This document shows positions 26,233-35,095 of a DNA stretch of 35,095 bases, one piece after another; position 1 is the stretch's first letter; each line of letters starts with the position of its first letter. Below the pieces are notes generated by a model. The model saw nothing but the letters and a program-made list of their open reading frames with translations, ran no database searches and had not been told where the DNA came from. Location: positions 1 to 35,095 of the forward strand of contig JAENWR010000028.1 in assembly GCA_016649895.1 (NCBI GenBank). The letters are read 5' to 3'. This DNA is from Acidimicrobiia bacterium (lineage in GTDB: Bacteria; Actinomycetota; Acidimicrobiia; Acidimicrobiales; SKKL01). A program made the position numbers and the translations under genes.

Positions 26233-26529
26233 TCAGTCGACGCTGATGCGAGCGAGGAGGTCGATCTTGCGCTCCTCGTACTCCTCGAAGGTGATCGACT
26301 TCGAGTCGAACTGCGCTTGCAGCTGCTCGACGAGCTTGAGGAGCTCGGGTGCCGAGAGTGGCTCCTCGCTCTCGCCGACGCTCCACTCGGCGCCCTCGGA
26401 CTCGGGGGAGTCGGTGGCGGGGGCATCGGGGGTGGCGACGCCGAGTCGGCGGTCGCGCTTGGCGGCGGCCTTGGCCTTCTTGGCCCGATCGCGCTGCAAC
26501 TTCTCGAACGTGGTGCGGTTCGCTCCCAT
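26233..26529 (-). CDS. Small charged protein with C-terminal SHOCT-like segment
   Basis: A 98-residue protein. The N-terminus (TTFEKLQRDRAKKAKAAAKR, then DRR) is a strongly basic amphipathic helix. The middle is acidic and Pro/Ser-rich (PDAPATDSPESEGAEW), and the C-terminus LVEQLQAQFDSKSITFEEYE followed by ERK is a SHOCT-like helical hairpin that usually mediates oligomerisation. ATG at 26529 is supported by AAGGA seven bases upstream; the longer frame to 27030 overlaps the next gene and is not coding. Similar NRTTFEK-type small proteins occur in several phyla without a known role. The basic end could bind nucleic acid (inference). The 193 bases upstream, to the end of the c-di-GMP gene, hold nothing else I recognise. 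Confidence 0.8.
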   Translation of the reverse strand: MGANRTTFEKLQRDRAKKAKAAAKRDRRLGVATPDAPATDSPESEGAEWSVGESEEPLSAPELLKLVEQLQAQFDSKSITFEEYEERKIDLLARISVD

Positions 26530-26722
26530 GAGTTCGTCCTTCTGATCGACGGCGTTGTCGTGGTGGTCGGGCGGGAGGGAGCTCCGAGGGCTCTCGACGG
26601 ACCGCTGGCGCACTTTCGCGCTGCAGCCGGCCCCGCGACCGTCACGGAAGGTGACCAGCCTAGCCCCGGCGCAGCCCGGATCACGCGACCCCTCAGAACC
26701 AGCTGCGTACCGCTGCTGGCGT

Positions 26723-28810
26723 TCAGGCGCCGGGAACCACGAGCTGATCGCCGGGGCGTGGTCCGCCGAGGAGGAAGCCCTGGGCGAGATCGCAACCGAG
26801 GACACCGAGGAGGTGCTGCTGCTCGACGAGCTCGACGCCCTTGGCCACAACAGAAATGCCGAGCGCGTGGCCCATTTGGATGACGGCGCGCACCAAGGCG
26901 GCGTCGGATGGCGAGTCGGCCATGCCACTGACGAAGCTGCGGTCGATCTTGAGGTACTCCGGGGAGAACCGCCGGAGTACCGCCAGCGACGTGAACCCGG
27001 TGCCGAAGTCGTCGATCGCGAGGCCGACACCGAGGTCGCGAACGGGCCTGAGCACTTCAGCGGCGCGAGCCGGGTCGGCGAGGAGTGCTTCCTCGGTCAC
27101 CTCGAGGCACAGCGCAACCCCCGGCAGGTCATGGCGGCTGAGCGCCACGGCGATCAGGTCGCCGAAGCCGGGCTGCATCAGCTCGTTCCCTGACACGTTG
27201 ATGCTCGCCCACAGCTGGCGAGCGGAATCGGGCGAGGATCGGCCGTTGCGCCACCGCGCCAGCTGCGCACACGTCGCCTCGAGAACTCGGGCGCCGAGCT
27301 CGGGGAGCAGGCCGGCGTCGTCGGCCACGTCGAGGAAGGTCTCGGGGAGGAGTCGCCCGCGTTCGGGGTGCTCCCAGCGCAGCAGCGCCTCGGCACCCAG
27401 GACGCGGCGGTCCGAGAGGCGCATGACCAGCTGGTACTCGACGAGGAGCTCGCCTTCCTCGATGGCAGCGCGGAGCCGTAGGCGCACCTCCTGGTATCGC
27501 GACTCGCGTTCTCGAAGCGAGGCGTCGAAGCGGACGGCTCGGCCCCGGCCCTGGGTCTTCGCCGTGTACATCGCGGCGTCTGCGTCACGGAGCAGGGCGC
27601 GTGGGTCATCCCCCTCGGCGGTGACGAGCACCCCGATGCTCGCGTTGATGAGGCAGTCACGGTCGCTGATCGAGAACGGCTGGGCGAAGCCGTCTTGGAT
27701 CCGCTCCACGACCAGATCGACCGTGTCGGCCACAAGAAGGTCCTCGACGATGACGACGAACTCGTCGCCACCGAGGCGGGCGACCGTGTCGCCCGGGCGG
27801 ACGGCCTCGGTGAGTCGGCCCGCGATCTGGCGGAGGAGCTCGTCGCCCACCTCGTGGCCGAGCGTGTCGTTGACGACCTTGAAGCGGTCGAGGTCGACGA
27901 ACAACACGGCGAAGGCCCTGCGGGTTCGGACCGCCCGGGCGGTGGCGTGCTCGAGCCGGTCGTTGAGGAGCGAGCGGTTGGGCAGCCCGGTGAGGGGGTC
28001 GTGGGTCGCCTGGTGGAGGAGGTGCAGGTCCTTCTCCCGCCGGTCGGTGATGTCGCGGGCCAGCATCTGGGTGGCAGGAAGGCCGTCCCACACCGTGGGG
28101 ATGGAGGTGATCTCGGCGTCGAGGCTGCGGCCGTCGAGCCGGAGAAGTCGCTGCTCGCCGCTGGCCCCGGGATCCTCGGCCACCAGAGCGTCGAGCGGAA
28201 GCCCGGCCAGGCGATCGGGATCGGATGTGCCGAAGAGGTTGGCCGCCGCCCGGTTCGCGTGCACGACGACGTCGTCGTGGTGGATCAGCACCGCATCGGT
28301 GGTGGACTCGACCAGGTGGCGATAGCGCTGGTCCTGCTGGCGCGCCGCCGCTTCGGTCTCGATCCGATCGGTGACGTCGCGCAGGCTGACGAGGATGGCC
28401 TCGACCTCGGGATCGTCGAGGTGGTTCGTGGCCCGGGCCTCCATGTAGTGCCATCCGCCGTCGCGGTGCTGCACCCGAAACACCTGTTGGGGCACGTAGT
28501 CGTCGCCCGCAATGCCGACGAGTGCCGTGGCCAGGTCGGATCGGTCATCGGGGTGGACGAGGTGCATGCCGTCGGTGCCGACGAGCTCATCGGTGCCCCA
28601 GCCGAGCGCCCGGCTCACCGCCGAACTGGCGTAGGCGATGCGCCCGTCGCTGCCGTAGGCCACGAGGAGGTCGGACGAACGCTCGACCACGGAACGCCAC
28701 CACCCGATGGACTCATCGGCGAACGAGCCACCTCTCGGCAGGCGCGGTGATGTCACCGCTGGCGCTCGTTGCTGGTTGGTGGGGATCCCATCGGGATCAT
28801 CAGCCTCCAC
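26723..28810 (-). CDS. PAS-PAS-GGDEF-EAL cyclic-di-GMP protein with altered EAL active site
   Basis: A 695-residue cytoplasmic signalling protein without membrane segments. Two PAS-type sensor domains (about 35-150 and 160-265) precede a GGDEF domain with intact GGDEF at 347-351 and an RxxD inhibitory site at 338-341, so diguanylate cyclase activity with product feedback is expected. The EAL domain has Glu474 (EALLRW), Asn in INVSGNE, Glu in LEVTEE, DDFGTG, Lys in LKIDRSF, and Gln in AQGF. The usual AEGVE reads AKGVE, with Lys657 where RocR of Pseudomonas has Glu352, the proposed general base. Phosphodiesterase activity is therefore doubtful. The start is GTG at 28810 with a weak ribosome binding site. 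It is divergent from the ABC exporter. The ligand of the PAS domains is unknown. Confidence 0.95.
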   Translation of the reverse strand: MEADDPDGIPTNQQRAPAVTSPRLPRGGSFADESIGWWRSVVERSSDLLVAYGSDGRIAYASSAVSRALGWGTDELVGTDGMHLVHPDDRSDLATALVGIAGDDYVPQQVFRVQHRDGGWHYMEARATNHLDDPEVEAILVSLRDVTDRIETEAAARQQDQRYRHLVESTTDAVLIHHDDVVVHANRAAANLFGTSDPDRLAGLPLDALVAEDPGASGEQRLLRLDGRSLDAEITSIPTVWDGLPATQMLARDITDRREKDLHLLHQATHDPLTGLPNRSLLNDRLEHATARAVRTRRAFAVLFVDLDRFKVVNDTLGHEVGDELLRQIAGRLTEAVRPGDTVARLGGDEFVVIVEDLLVADTVDLVVERIQDGFAQPFSISDRDCLINASIGVLVTAEGDDPRALLRDADAAMYTAKTQGRGRAVRFDASLRERESRYQEVRLRLRAAIEEGELLVEYQLVMRLSDRRVLGAEALLRWEHPERGRLLPETFLDVADDAGLLPELGARVLEATCAQLARWRNGRSSPDSARQLWASINVSGNELMQPGFGDLIAVALSRHDLPGVALCLEVTEEALLADPARAAEVLRPVRDLGVGLAIDDFGTGFTSLAVLRRFSPEYLKIDRSFVSGMADSPSDAALVRAVIQMGHALGISVVAKGVELVEQQHLLGVLGCDLAQGFLLGGPRPGDQLVVPGA

Positions 28811-28869
28811 GCGCTCGTGAGGTTTTCTCGGTGACTACTTCCCGTCGGCCGCGGCAGCCATGTCTGTAG

Positions 28870-28883
28870 GGGCCGATCGGCCC
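28870..28883. promoter_or_regulatory. 14-bp palindrome in a divergent promoter region
   Basis: GGGCCGATCGGCCC is perfectly self-complementary and lies in the 134-base gap between the GTG starts of the c-di-GMP protein (28810) and the ABC exporter (28945). A -10-like TATCGT at 28895-28900 faces the exporter, without a good -35. The palindrome could be an operator for either gene, but GC-only palindromes also arise by chance in such DNA. Confidence 0.3.
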
Positions 28884-28944
28884 AACCGCTCCGCTATCGT
28901 CGGTCGGCGGGCAGGGGACGCCCGATCACTCTGGTGGGGGGAAA

Positions 28945-31900
28945 GTGGATAGAACAGCAGGAAAGGCGCCGGGATGGCTTCGCCGCCTCGCTCCGTACTT
29001 GCGACGTCATCGCCGAGATGCCGCTCTGGTGTTCGGCGCCGCGTTCGGTGGCATGGGCATCACCGCGGTCTTGCCGTTGGTCATGAAGGTCATCGTCGAC
29101 GAGAGCATCGTCCCTGCGGTGCGCGGCGAGTCGAGTCGGGCGATCGGCCCGCTGCTGGGTGTCATGCTCGGTCTTGGCGTCGTTCGCTTCGCGCTCTCGT
29201 TCGTCCGGCGGTTCGGTGCCGGCCGGCTGGGCATCGACATCGAGTTCGATCTGCGCAACGACATCTACGACCACCTTCACCGGCTCGACTTCGCCCGGCA
29301 CGACGAGTTCCAGAGCGGACAGCTGGTGTCGCGCGCCAACAGCGACGTCCGGGTGCTCCAGATGCTGCTCGGCTACCTGCCGTTCATGACCGGCAGCGTG
29401 GTGCTGTTCGGTCTGTCACTCGTCATCATGCTGAGCCTCTCGGTTCCGCTCACCGCCGTGGCGCTCGTCACCGTGCCGATCCTCATGGCCATGGCGCTGC
29501 ACCTCCGCAAGATCGTGTACCCGTCGAGTTGGGACGCGCAGCAGCGCGACGCAGAGCTGGCGACGGTGGTCGACGAAGCCACCAACGGCGTGCGCGTCGT
29601 GAAAGGGTTCGGCCAGGAGCGCCGCGAGCTCGACAAGCTCACACAGGCGGCCAACCGTCTGTTCGGAGCCCGCATGCGCAACGCGCGCATCTCGGCCCGA
29701 CGCCAGGCCACGATGCAGGCAGTGCCGAGCCTCGCCCAGGTGGCGATCCTGCTCCTCGGCGGCTGGTTGGCTCTCGAGGGACGCATCACCCTCGGCACCC
29801 TGCTCGCGTTCCTGACGTCGCTCGTGCAACTGGTGGCTCCCGTCCGCCAGCTCGCGGGCATGCTGGTGATGTCGCAGACGGCGCGGGCCGCCGCCGATCG
29901 CATCTTCGAGCTGCTCGACTGCACCTCCGACGTGCAGGAGGCACCCGACGCAGTCGACCTCGTCGACGCTCGGGGCGAGGTGGTCCTCGACGATGTCACG
30001 TTCGGCTACCTCAGGTCGGAGCCGGTGCTCGCTGGACTCTCTCTCACCGTTGCGGCCGGCGAGGTGGTCGCTCTGGTGGGAGCCTCGGGCTCGGGCAAGT
30101 CGACGGTGTCGCTCCTCGTGCCCCGGTTCTACGACGTGCAGTCGGGCTCGATCCGAATCGACGGCATCGACATCCGCGACCTCACCATCGAATCGCTCCG
30201 GAGCCACATCGGCGTCGTGTTCGAGGAGAGCTTCCTCTTCTCCGACACCATCCGTTCGAACATCACCTACGGGTGCCCCGACGCCACCGACGAACAGGTC
30301 GAGCAGGCGGCCCGCTGGGCCCAGGCCCACGAGTTCATCCAGCAGCTGGAGTACGGGTACGACACGGTGGTGGGCGAACGCGGCCTGACCCTCTCGGGAG
30401 GCCAGCGGCAGCGCATCGCCCTGGCGCGGGCGCTCATCTCCGACCCGCGCATCCTGCTCCTCGACGATGCCACCTCGTCGATCGATGTCCGGCTCGAGGA
30501 GGAGATCCACGACGCCCTCCGATCCGTGATGGAGGGCCGCACCACCATCCTGGTGGCCCACCGGCGCTCCACCCTCAACCTCGCCGACCGCATCGTCGTG
30601 CTCGATCAGGGACGCGTCGTCGACTCGGGCGGCCACGCAGAGCTCATGGAGCGGAGCCGGCTCTACCGCGAACTGCTCGCCGGTCCCGACGACGACCTCG
30701 ACGCGACCGTCGTCGACGAGGTCCCGGTCCCGGCCGATGGCATCACCGAGTCGGCCTGGCACCGCGACGACGACGTCGACACCACGCTGGCGGTCGCCCA
30801 GCGGCAGGGGCTCGCTGCCACCCGTCAGGCGCTGGGCATGCGGGCAGGTCCCGCCCGGCTCAGCGCCCCGCCCACCCCTGAGCTGCTGGCCCTCATCGAG
30901 GCCCTCCCTCCCATCATCGACGAGCCGCGCACCGACGCGTCCGACGCGGCCCGGGCGGCCCCCGACTTCTCGTTCCGTCGGATCCTGGCCCAGCGCAAGG
31001 GCACCATCGGGGTGGCTGCGGCGCTGCTGGTGGCGAACGCCGCCGCCGCCCTCGCTGGCCCTCGCCTCATCGGCATCGGTGTCGACCGCGGCATCGAGGG
31101 CGAGAACCTGGGTTGGCTCGTCGCCGCGAGCGCCATGTTCATCGTCAGCGTCGCGCTCATCCGGGTGCTGTCGTACGTCGCGGCCATCGTCACCGCCCAG
31201 CTCGGCCAGGACCTCCTCTACGGGCTCCGCATCCGGGTGTTCGCACACTTGCAGCGCCTCGGCATGGACTACTACGACCGGGAGATGGCGGGCCGCATCA
31301 TGACCCGCATGACCTCCGACATCACCGCGCTGCAGTCGCTCCTGCAGACGGGCTTCATCGACGCCACCGTGCAGATGATCACGTTCGTGGGAGCCCTCGT
31401 CATCCTCATGTCGATGGATGTCACCCTCTCGTTCGTCGTCGCGGGCATCATCCCGCCGCTCGTCGTGGCCACGTTGGTGTTCCGCACCCGCAGCGAGGCG
31501 GCCTACACCCGGGTGCGTGACCGCATCGCCGCGGTGAACGCCAACTTCCAGGAGAGCATCTCGGGTGTGCGTGTCGCCCAGGCGTTCACTCGCGAGCAGC
31601 GCAACATCGACGGGTTCCGTCAGGTGGCGGGCCAGCACCGGGCGGCGCGCCTCGACTCGACGCTCATCTCGTCCACCTACTTCCCCTTCGTCGAGCTCCT
31701 GTCGGGTGTCGCCACCGTGCTCGTACTCTGGGTCGGGGGCTCGATGGCCGGGCGCGGCGAGGTCGACGTGGGTGACCTTTTCGCCTACGTGCTGTACCTC
31801 ACCGTCGTGTTCGCGCCGATCCAGCAGCTGTCGCAGGTGTTCGACACCTACCAGCAGGGGAAGGTTGCACTCGCTCGACTCTCGGACCTGCTCGCTACCC

Positions 31901-32718
31901 CCGTGGCCACACCTCAGGCTGCGATGCCGGTCGACCCCGGCCGCATCAGAGGTTCGGTCACCTTCGACCGTGTCGACTTCGGCTACGCCACGTCGCCGAC
32001 CCTCGCGCTACGCGGGATCGACCTCACCATCGACCCGGGGGAGACGGTGGCGTTCGTCGGCGAGACCGGCGCCGGCAAGTCCACATTCGTCAAGCTCGCC
32101 GCCCGGCTCTACGACCCCACAGGCGGCCGCATCCTCATCGACGGGGTCCCCCTCACCGACCTCGACCTCGAGACCTTCCGCCGCCAGCTCGGGTTCGTCC
32201 CCCAGGAGGCCTTCCTCTTCACCGGCACGATCCGCGACAACATCGCCTACGCGCGCCCGGATGCCACCGACGCCGAGGTGGAGGCGGCAGCCCGTGCCAC
32301 CGGCGCCCACGACTTCATCGCCCGGCTCCCGTTCGGCTACCACCAGCCGGTGATCGAGCGGGGACGGTCGCTCTCGGCCGGCCAGCGTCAGCTCATCGCC
32401 CTCGCCCGCGCCCAGCTGGTCGACCCGGCCATCATCATCCTCGACGAGGCCACCGCCAACCTCGACCTCGGCACCGAGGCTCGGGTGGTGCGGGCCATGG
32501 GGGTGGTCAGCGAGGGCCGCACCACCCTGCTGATCGCCCACCGCCTGCAGTCGGCGGCGCGGGCCGACCGCATCGTGGTGCTCGATGGTGGCCAGATCGT
32601 CGAGGTGGGCCCGCACGACGAGCTCGTCGCCACGGGTGGCCGCTACGCCGAGATGTGGAGGGCTTACCAGGGTGACGACACGGCAGCGGTGGGCACCGCG
32701 GCCGCAGTGCCCGACTGA
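28945..32718 (+). CDS. Single-chain ABC exporter (TMD-NBD-TMD-NBD) with one degenerate ATP site
   Basis: A 1257-residue fusion of two type-IV (B-family) half exporters, similar in layout to Rv0194 of M. tuberculosis. TMD1 covers about 1-330 and TMD2 about 665-960. NBD1 has Walker A GASGSGKST (379), signature LSGGQ (483), Q-loop Glu427 instead of Gln, and Asp508 (LLLDDATSS) instead of the catalytic Glu. NBD2 has Walker A GETGAGKST (1039), signature LSAGQ (1143) and intact Glu1168 (LDEATANLD). Switch His residues are present in both. Walker A/B of NBD1 with the LSAGQ of NBD2 forms one degenerate site; the other site is canonical, as in heterodimeric exporters such as TM287/288. The start is GTG at 28945. 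The substrate is probably drugs or lipids, but unknown. Confidence 0.94.
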   Translation: MDRTAGKAPGWLRRLAPYLRRHRRDAALVFGAAFGGMGITAVLPLVMKVIVDESIVPAVRGESSRAIGPLLGVMLGLGVVRFALSFVRRFGAGRLGIDIEFDLRNDIYDHLHRLDFARHDEFQSGQLVSRANSDVRVLQMLLGYLPFMTGSVVLFGLSLVIMLSLSVPLTAVALVTVPILMAMALHLRKIVYPSSWDAQQRDAELATVVDEATNGVRVVKGFGQERRELDKLTQAANRLFGARMRNARISARRQATMQAVPSLAQVAILLLGGWLALEGRITLGTLLAFLTSLVQLVAPVRQLAGMLVMSQTARAAADRIFELLDCTSDVQEAPDAVDLVDARGEVVLDDVTFGYLRSEPVLAGLSLTVAAGEVVALVGASGSGKSTVSLLVPRFYDVQSGSIRIDGIDIRDLTIESLRSHIGVVFEESFLFSDTIRSNITYGCPDATDEQVEQAARWAQAHEFIQQLEYGYDTVVGERGLTLSGGQRQRIALARALISDPRILLLDDATSSIDVRLEEEIHDALRSVMEGRTTILVAHRRSTLNLADRIVVLDQGRVVDSGGHAELMERSRLYRELLAGPDDDLDATVVDEVPVPADGITESAWHRDDDVDTTLAVAQRQGLAATRQALGMRAGPARLSAPPTPELLALIEALPPIIDEPRTDASDAARAAPDFSFRRILAQRKGTIGVAAALLVANAAAALAGPRLIGIGVDRGIEGENLGWLVAASAMFIVSVALIRVLSYVAAIVTAQLGQDLLYGLRIRVFAHLQRLGMDYYDREMAGRIMTRMTSDITALQSLLQTGFIDATVQMITFVGALVILMSMDVTLSFVVAGIIPPLVVATLVFRTRSEAAYTRVRDRIAAVNANFQESISGVRVAQAFTREQRNIDGFRQVAGQHRAARLDSTLISSTYFPFVELLSGVATVLVLWVGGSMAGRGEVDVGDLFAYVLYLTVVFAPIQQLSQVFDTYQQGKVALARLSDLLATPVATPQAAMPVDPGRIRGSVTFDRVDFGYATSPTLALRGIDLTIDPGETVAFVGETGAGKSTFVKLAARLYDPTGGRILIDGVPLTDLDLETFRRQLGFVPQEAFLFTGTIRDNIAYARPDATDAEVEAAARATGAHDFIARLPFGYHQPVIERGRSLSAGQRQLIALARAQLVDPAIIILDEATANLDLGTEARVVRAMGVVSEGRTTLLIAHRLQSAARADRIVVLDGGQIVEVGPHDELVATGGRYAEMWRAYQGDDTAAVGTAAAVPD

Positions 32719-32746
32719 ACCTCGACGGCCCCGGTCAGCGGGGGTG

Positions 32747-35095
32747 TCAGGTGTCGGAGCGCCCGATGACCGCGGAGTTGTTGCCCAGGTAGGACGACAC
32801 CACCCGAGGGTCGTTCATCACCTCGTCGGGGGTGCCCCGGGTGACCACCTCGCCCAGGTCGAGCGCCAGGATCTCGTCGGAGATCGAGCGGATGAGCGGC
32901 ATGTCGTGCTCGATGACGATCATGCTGGCGCCGGTGGCCTCACGGATCCGCAGCAGCATCGGCCCCAGTGCCTCGGTCTCGCGCTGGGCGATGCCCGACG
33001 ACGGCTCGTCGAAGAGGATCACCGTGGGCTCGTGCGCCAGGATGCAGCAGATGTCGACGATGCGACGTGACCCGGTGGAGAGCTCTCGGATGAACTTGGC
33101 GGCGTAGGCCTGCAACCCCAGGAGCTCGATGAGCTCGTCGGCTCGGGCCGAGATGTGACGCTCGGAGTCGCGGGCCACGGGCAGACCCAGCGCGGTCGCC
33201 ACGGGATCGCGCACCTCGACCTTGCGCTCGAGCGCGAGCTGGATCGTCTCCTTCACCGTGAGCCCGGGGAAGAGCCGCGCGTCCTGGAACGAACGTCCCA
33301 TGCCGAGCCAGGCACGACCATCGGGCGACACCGAGGTGATGTCGGTGCCGTCGAGGCTGAGACGCCCGCGGTCGGGCACGAGGTAGCCCGACAACAGGTC
33401 GAACAGCGTGGTCTTGCCGGCACCGTTCGGGCCGATGATGCCGAGGATCTCGCCGGAGCGGAGGTCGAAGCTGACGTCGTTGACCGCCAGCACACCTGAG
33501 TAGGAGCGGGTGAGACCCTCGGCGCTCAGGATCACCTCTCCGAGCACCCCGCGCTCGATGTGGTGCTCGGCCTTCGTGGTGTCGAGCCCCTCGAGCGAAC
33601 CCGCACCTTCGAGGAACACCGCCCGCAGCACGTCGGGACGTTCGAGCAGCTCGCTCGTGGGGCCCTTGAAACGGATCTCGCCCTTCTCCATGAAGTACGC
33701 GGTCTCGGCCACGGTGAGGGCCACGTTGACCGACTGCTCGACGAGGATGATGGTGGTGCCTCGGTCGCGGATGGCGGTGACCACGTCGAGGAGCTTCTCG
33801 ACGATGACCGGCGCCAGCCCGAGCGACAGCTCGTCGATCATCAGCAGGCGGGGCTTGGCGATGAAGGCCATGGCGAGGGTGAGCATCTGCTGCTCGCCTC
33901 CCGACAGGTTGCCCGCGGCGTCGTTCCACCGTTCGCGGAGGATCGGGAAGTAGCCGAGCACCTCCTCGTTGGCCGCTGCGATGTACGCCGTGTCGTCGGC
34001 GTATGGCCACCCGGCGAGGCGGATGTTCTCGCCCACCGTGAGCGACGGGAAGATGCCCTTGCCGCCGGGCACTTGCACGATGCCGTGCTCGACGATCTCG
34101 TTCGGGGGCGCGTGGGTGATGGTGGAGCCGTCGAAGATGATGGCGCCGCCCGACGGCTCGACGAGGCCCGAGATGGCCTTGAGGAGCGTCGACTTGCCGG
34201 CACCGTTGGTGCCGAGGAGCGCGATGATCTCGCCCTCGTCGACCTCGAAGTCGACGCCGAACAGCACCTGCACCGTGTCGTAGTGCACGTCGAGCTCCTT
34301 GACGAGGAGCAGCTTCGCCTCACCGCGCTCGCGAGCGGCGCGCACCTCGGAGGTGGCCACGGTGGAGGTGCGCACCTTGTGGATGTCGGAGGTGATGTGG
34401 CTGCCGGCCGAGGTGATCATGGCCACGCCGACGAGGATCAGCGGGCACAGCAGGATGATGGCTCGCTCGAGGCCCCAATCGTCGGCGAGGCCGCCGATGA
34501 GCGGTCCGACGAGCAGCGTGGGGATGACGAACAGGTTGCCGATGGTGAACCCGATGGAGCGGATGCGGGGCGGCACGATCAGCGAGATCGTGGCGGCAAG
34601 TGCGGGGGCGAACGACGCGGTGGCCATGGCCAGGATCGCTCGCATTGTGACCACGATGTAGATGTTGCGGGTGAACACCAGCAGGAACAGCGAGATCACC
34701 TGCAGGACACTGGCCGCGCCGAGGAAGTTGAGGAGGTGCGCGGGGTTGCGGCGCATCAGCCGGGTGGCGATGGGGATGCCGACGGCCAGACCCACCAGCT
34801 GGAACGGTTCGGTGAACGCGAGGAGCACGGCGCGCTGGGTGGCGTCGAGGCCCATCTCGTCGTGGTAGAAGAGCTGGAGCAGCGGGGACAGCGCGAACAG
34901 CGGGATCGTCAGCACCGGGATCGAGATCCAGATGCGCCGCAGGGTGCGGATCTGCCAGGCGATGCGCCACGCCTCGGCCATCGACGCCGGCTTCTCCTCG
35001 GTTGCCGCGGTGACGGCGTCGGCACCGTGCACCGTGCGCTCGTGGAACCCTCTGATCGGATCCTTCAGTCGGAGCGCCAGAACGACGAACACGAA
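32747..35095 (-). CDS. MFS transporter fused to LivF-like and LivG-like ABC ATPases (5' end outside window)
   Basis: The frame is open to the right edge; at least 782 residues are visible. First comes the C-terminal half of a major facilitator carrier (about 35095-34400): the loop after TM6, then six hydrophobic segments such as [40 protein letters not shown] and [15 protein letters not shown]. Next is a LivF-like ATPase (about 34310-33560) with Walker [10 protein letters not shown], signature LSGGEQQ, Walker [14 protein letters not shown] and ILVEQ. Then a LivG-like ATPase (about 33550-32750) has Walker [10 protein letters not shown], a diverged signature LSTGS, Walker [11 protein letters not shown] and switch His in VIEHD. 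LivF and LivG normally pair to drive branched-chain amino acid uptake through LivH/LivM. Here they are tethered to a secondary carrier. No stop or new start separates the parts. Confidence 0.9.
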   Translation of the reverse strand, partial: FVFVVLALRLKDPIRGFHERTVHGADAVTAATEEKPASMAEAWRIAWQIRTLRRIWISIPVLTIPLFALSPLLQLFYHDEMGLDATQRAVLLAFTEPFQLVGLAVGIPIATRLMRRNPAHLLNFLGAASVLQVISLFLLVFTRNIYIVVTMRAILAMATASFAPALAATISLIVPPRIRSIGFTIGNLFVIPTLLVGPLIGGLADDWGLERAIILLCPLILVGVAMITSAGSHITSDIHKVRTSTVATSEVRAARERGEAKLLLVKELDVHYDTVQVLFGVDFEVDEGEIIALLGTNGAGKSTLLKAISGLVEPSGGAIIFDGSTITHAPPNEIVEHGIVQVPGGKGIFPSLTVGENIRLAGWPYADDTAYIAAANEEVLGYFPILRERWNDAAGNLSGGEQQMLTLAMAFIAKPRLLMIDELSLGLAPVIVEKLLDVVTAIRDRGTTIILVEQSVNVALTVAETAYFMEKGEIRFKGPTSELLERPDVLRAVFLEGAGSLEGLDTTKAEHHIERGVLGEVILSAEGLTRSYSGVLAVNDVSFDLRSGEILGIIGPNGAGKTTLFDLLSGYLVPDRGRLSLDGTDITSVSPDGRAWLGMGRSFQDARLFPGLTVKETIQLALERKVEVRDPVATALGLPVARDSERHISARADELIELLGLQAYAAKFIRELSTGSRRIVDICCILAHEPTVILFDEPSSGIAQRETEALGPMLLRIREATGASMIVIEHDMPLIRSISDEILALDLGEVVTRGTPDEVMNDPRVVSSYLGNNSAVIGRSDT

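Overview
The window is high-GC (roughly 70% by eye) bacterial DNA with GC-rich third codon positions, frequent GTG starts and many 1-4 bp start/stop overlaps. The gene set points to Actinomycetota: a DUF222/HNH (13E12-type) gene with a LexA-like site, a single-chain Rv0194-like ABC exporter, DrrAB-like genes, CsoR and an acyl-CoA dehydrogenase. I favour class Acidimicrobiia, but that is an inference. No rRNA, tRNA, CRISPR array, insertion sequence or integrase is visible, and no gap between genes exceeds 300 bases.

Layout. 1-7.6 kb (minus strand, reading right to left): Lon protease, dienelactone-hydrolase-like enzyme, hemolysin III/PAQR membrane protein with a candidate operator over its promoter, cold-shock protein with a clear terminator, a cupin, a MATE exporter and the start of a DEAD-box RNA helicase. 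Lon, the cold-shock protein and the helicase suggest a stress/RNA-maintenance flavour. A ribbon-helix-helix-like protein is divergent from lon. 8.2-12.0 kb (minus): secreted 5'-nucleotidase, glutamate dehydrogenase, and an SDR that has lost its Rossmann N-terminus. 12.1 kb (plus): ArfB-like ribosome-rescue hydrolase. 12.6-17.4 kb (minus): modA-modB-modC, then a coupled pair of cardiolipin-synthase-like and lipid-kinase genes. 17.5-20.6 kb (plus): acyl-CoA dehydrogenase and a DrrA/DrrB-like exporter.

20.6-25.5 kb looks damaged. A DUF222/HNH gene carries a one-base frameshift and sits under a LexA-like box with a shortened spacer. Three identical 16-bp palindromes lie in and around it. After an intact csoR comes a patatin-like gene with about five frame breaks and an apparent loss of the block holding the catalytic Asp. 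This is either a decaying segment or a stretch of poor assembly.

25.5-35.1 kb: uracil-DNA glycosylase, a small charged SHOCT-like protein, and a PAS-PAS-GGDEF-EAL protein whose EAL domain has Lys in place of the proposed general-base Glu. Next is a 1257-residue single-chain ABC exporter with one degenerate ATP site. The window ends inside a polypeptide that joins the C-terminal half of an MFS carrier to LivF-like and LivG-like ATPases. This MFS-LivF-LivG fusion is the strongest candidate for an unusual system.
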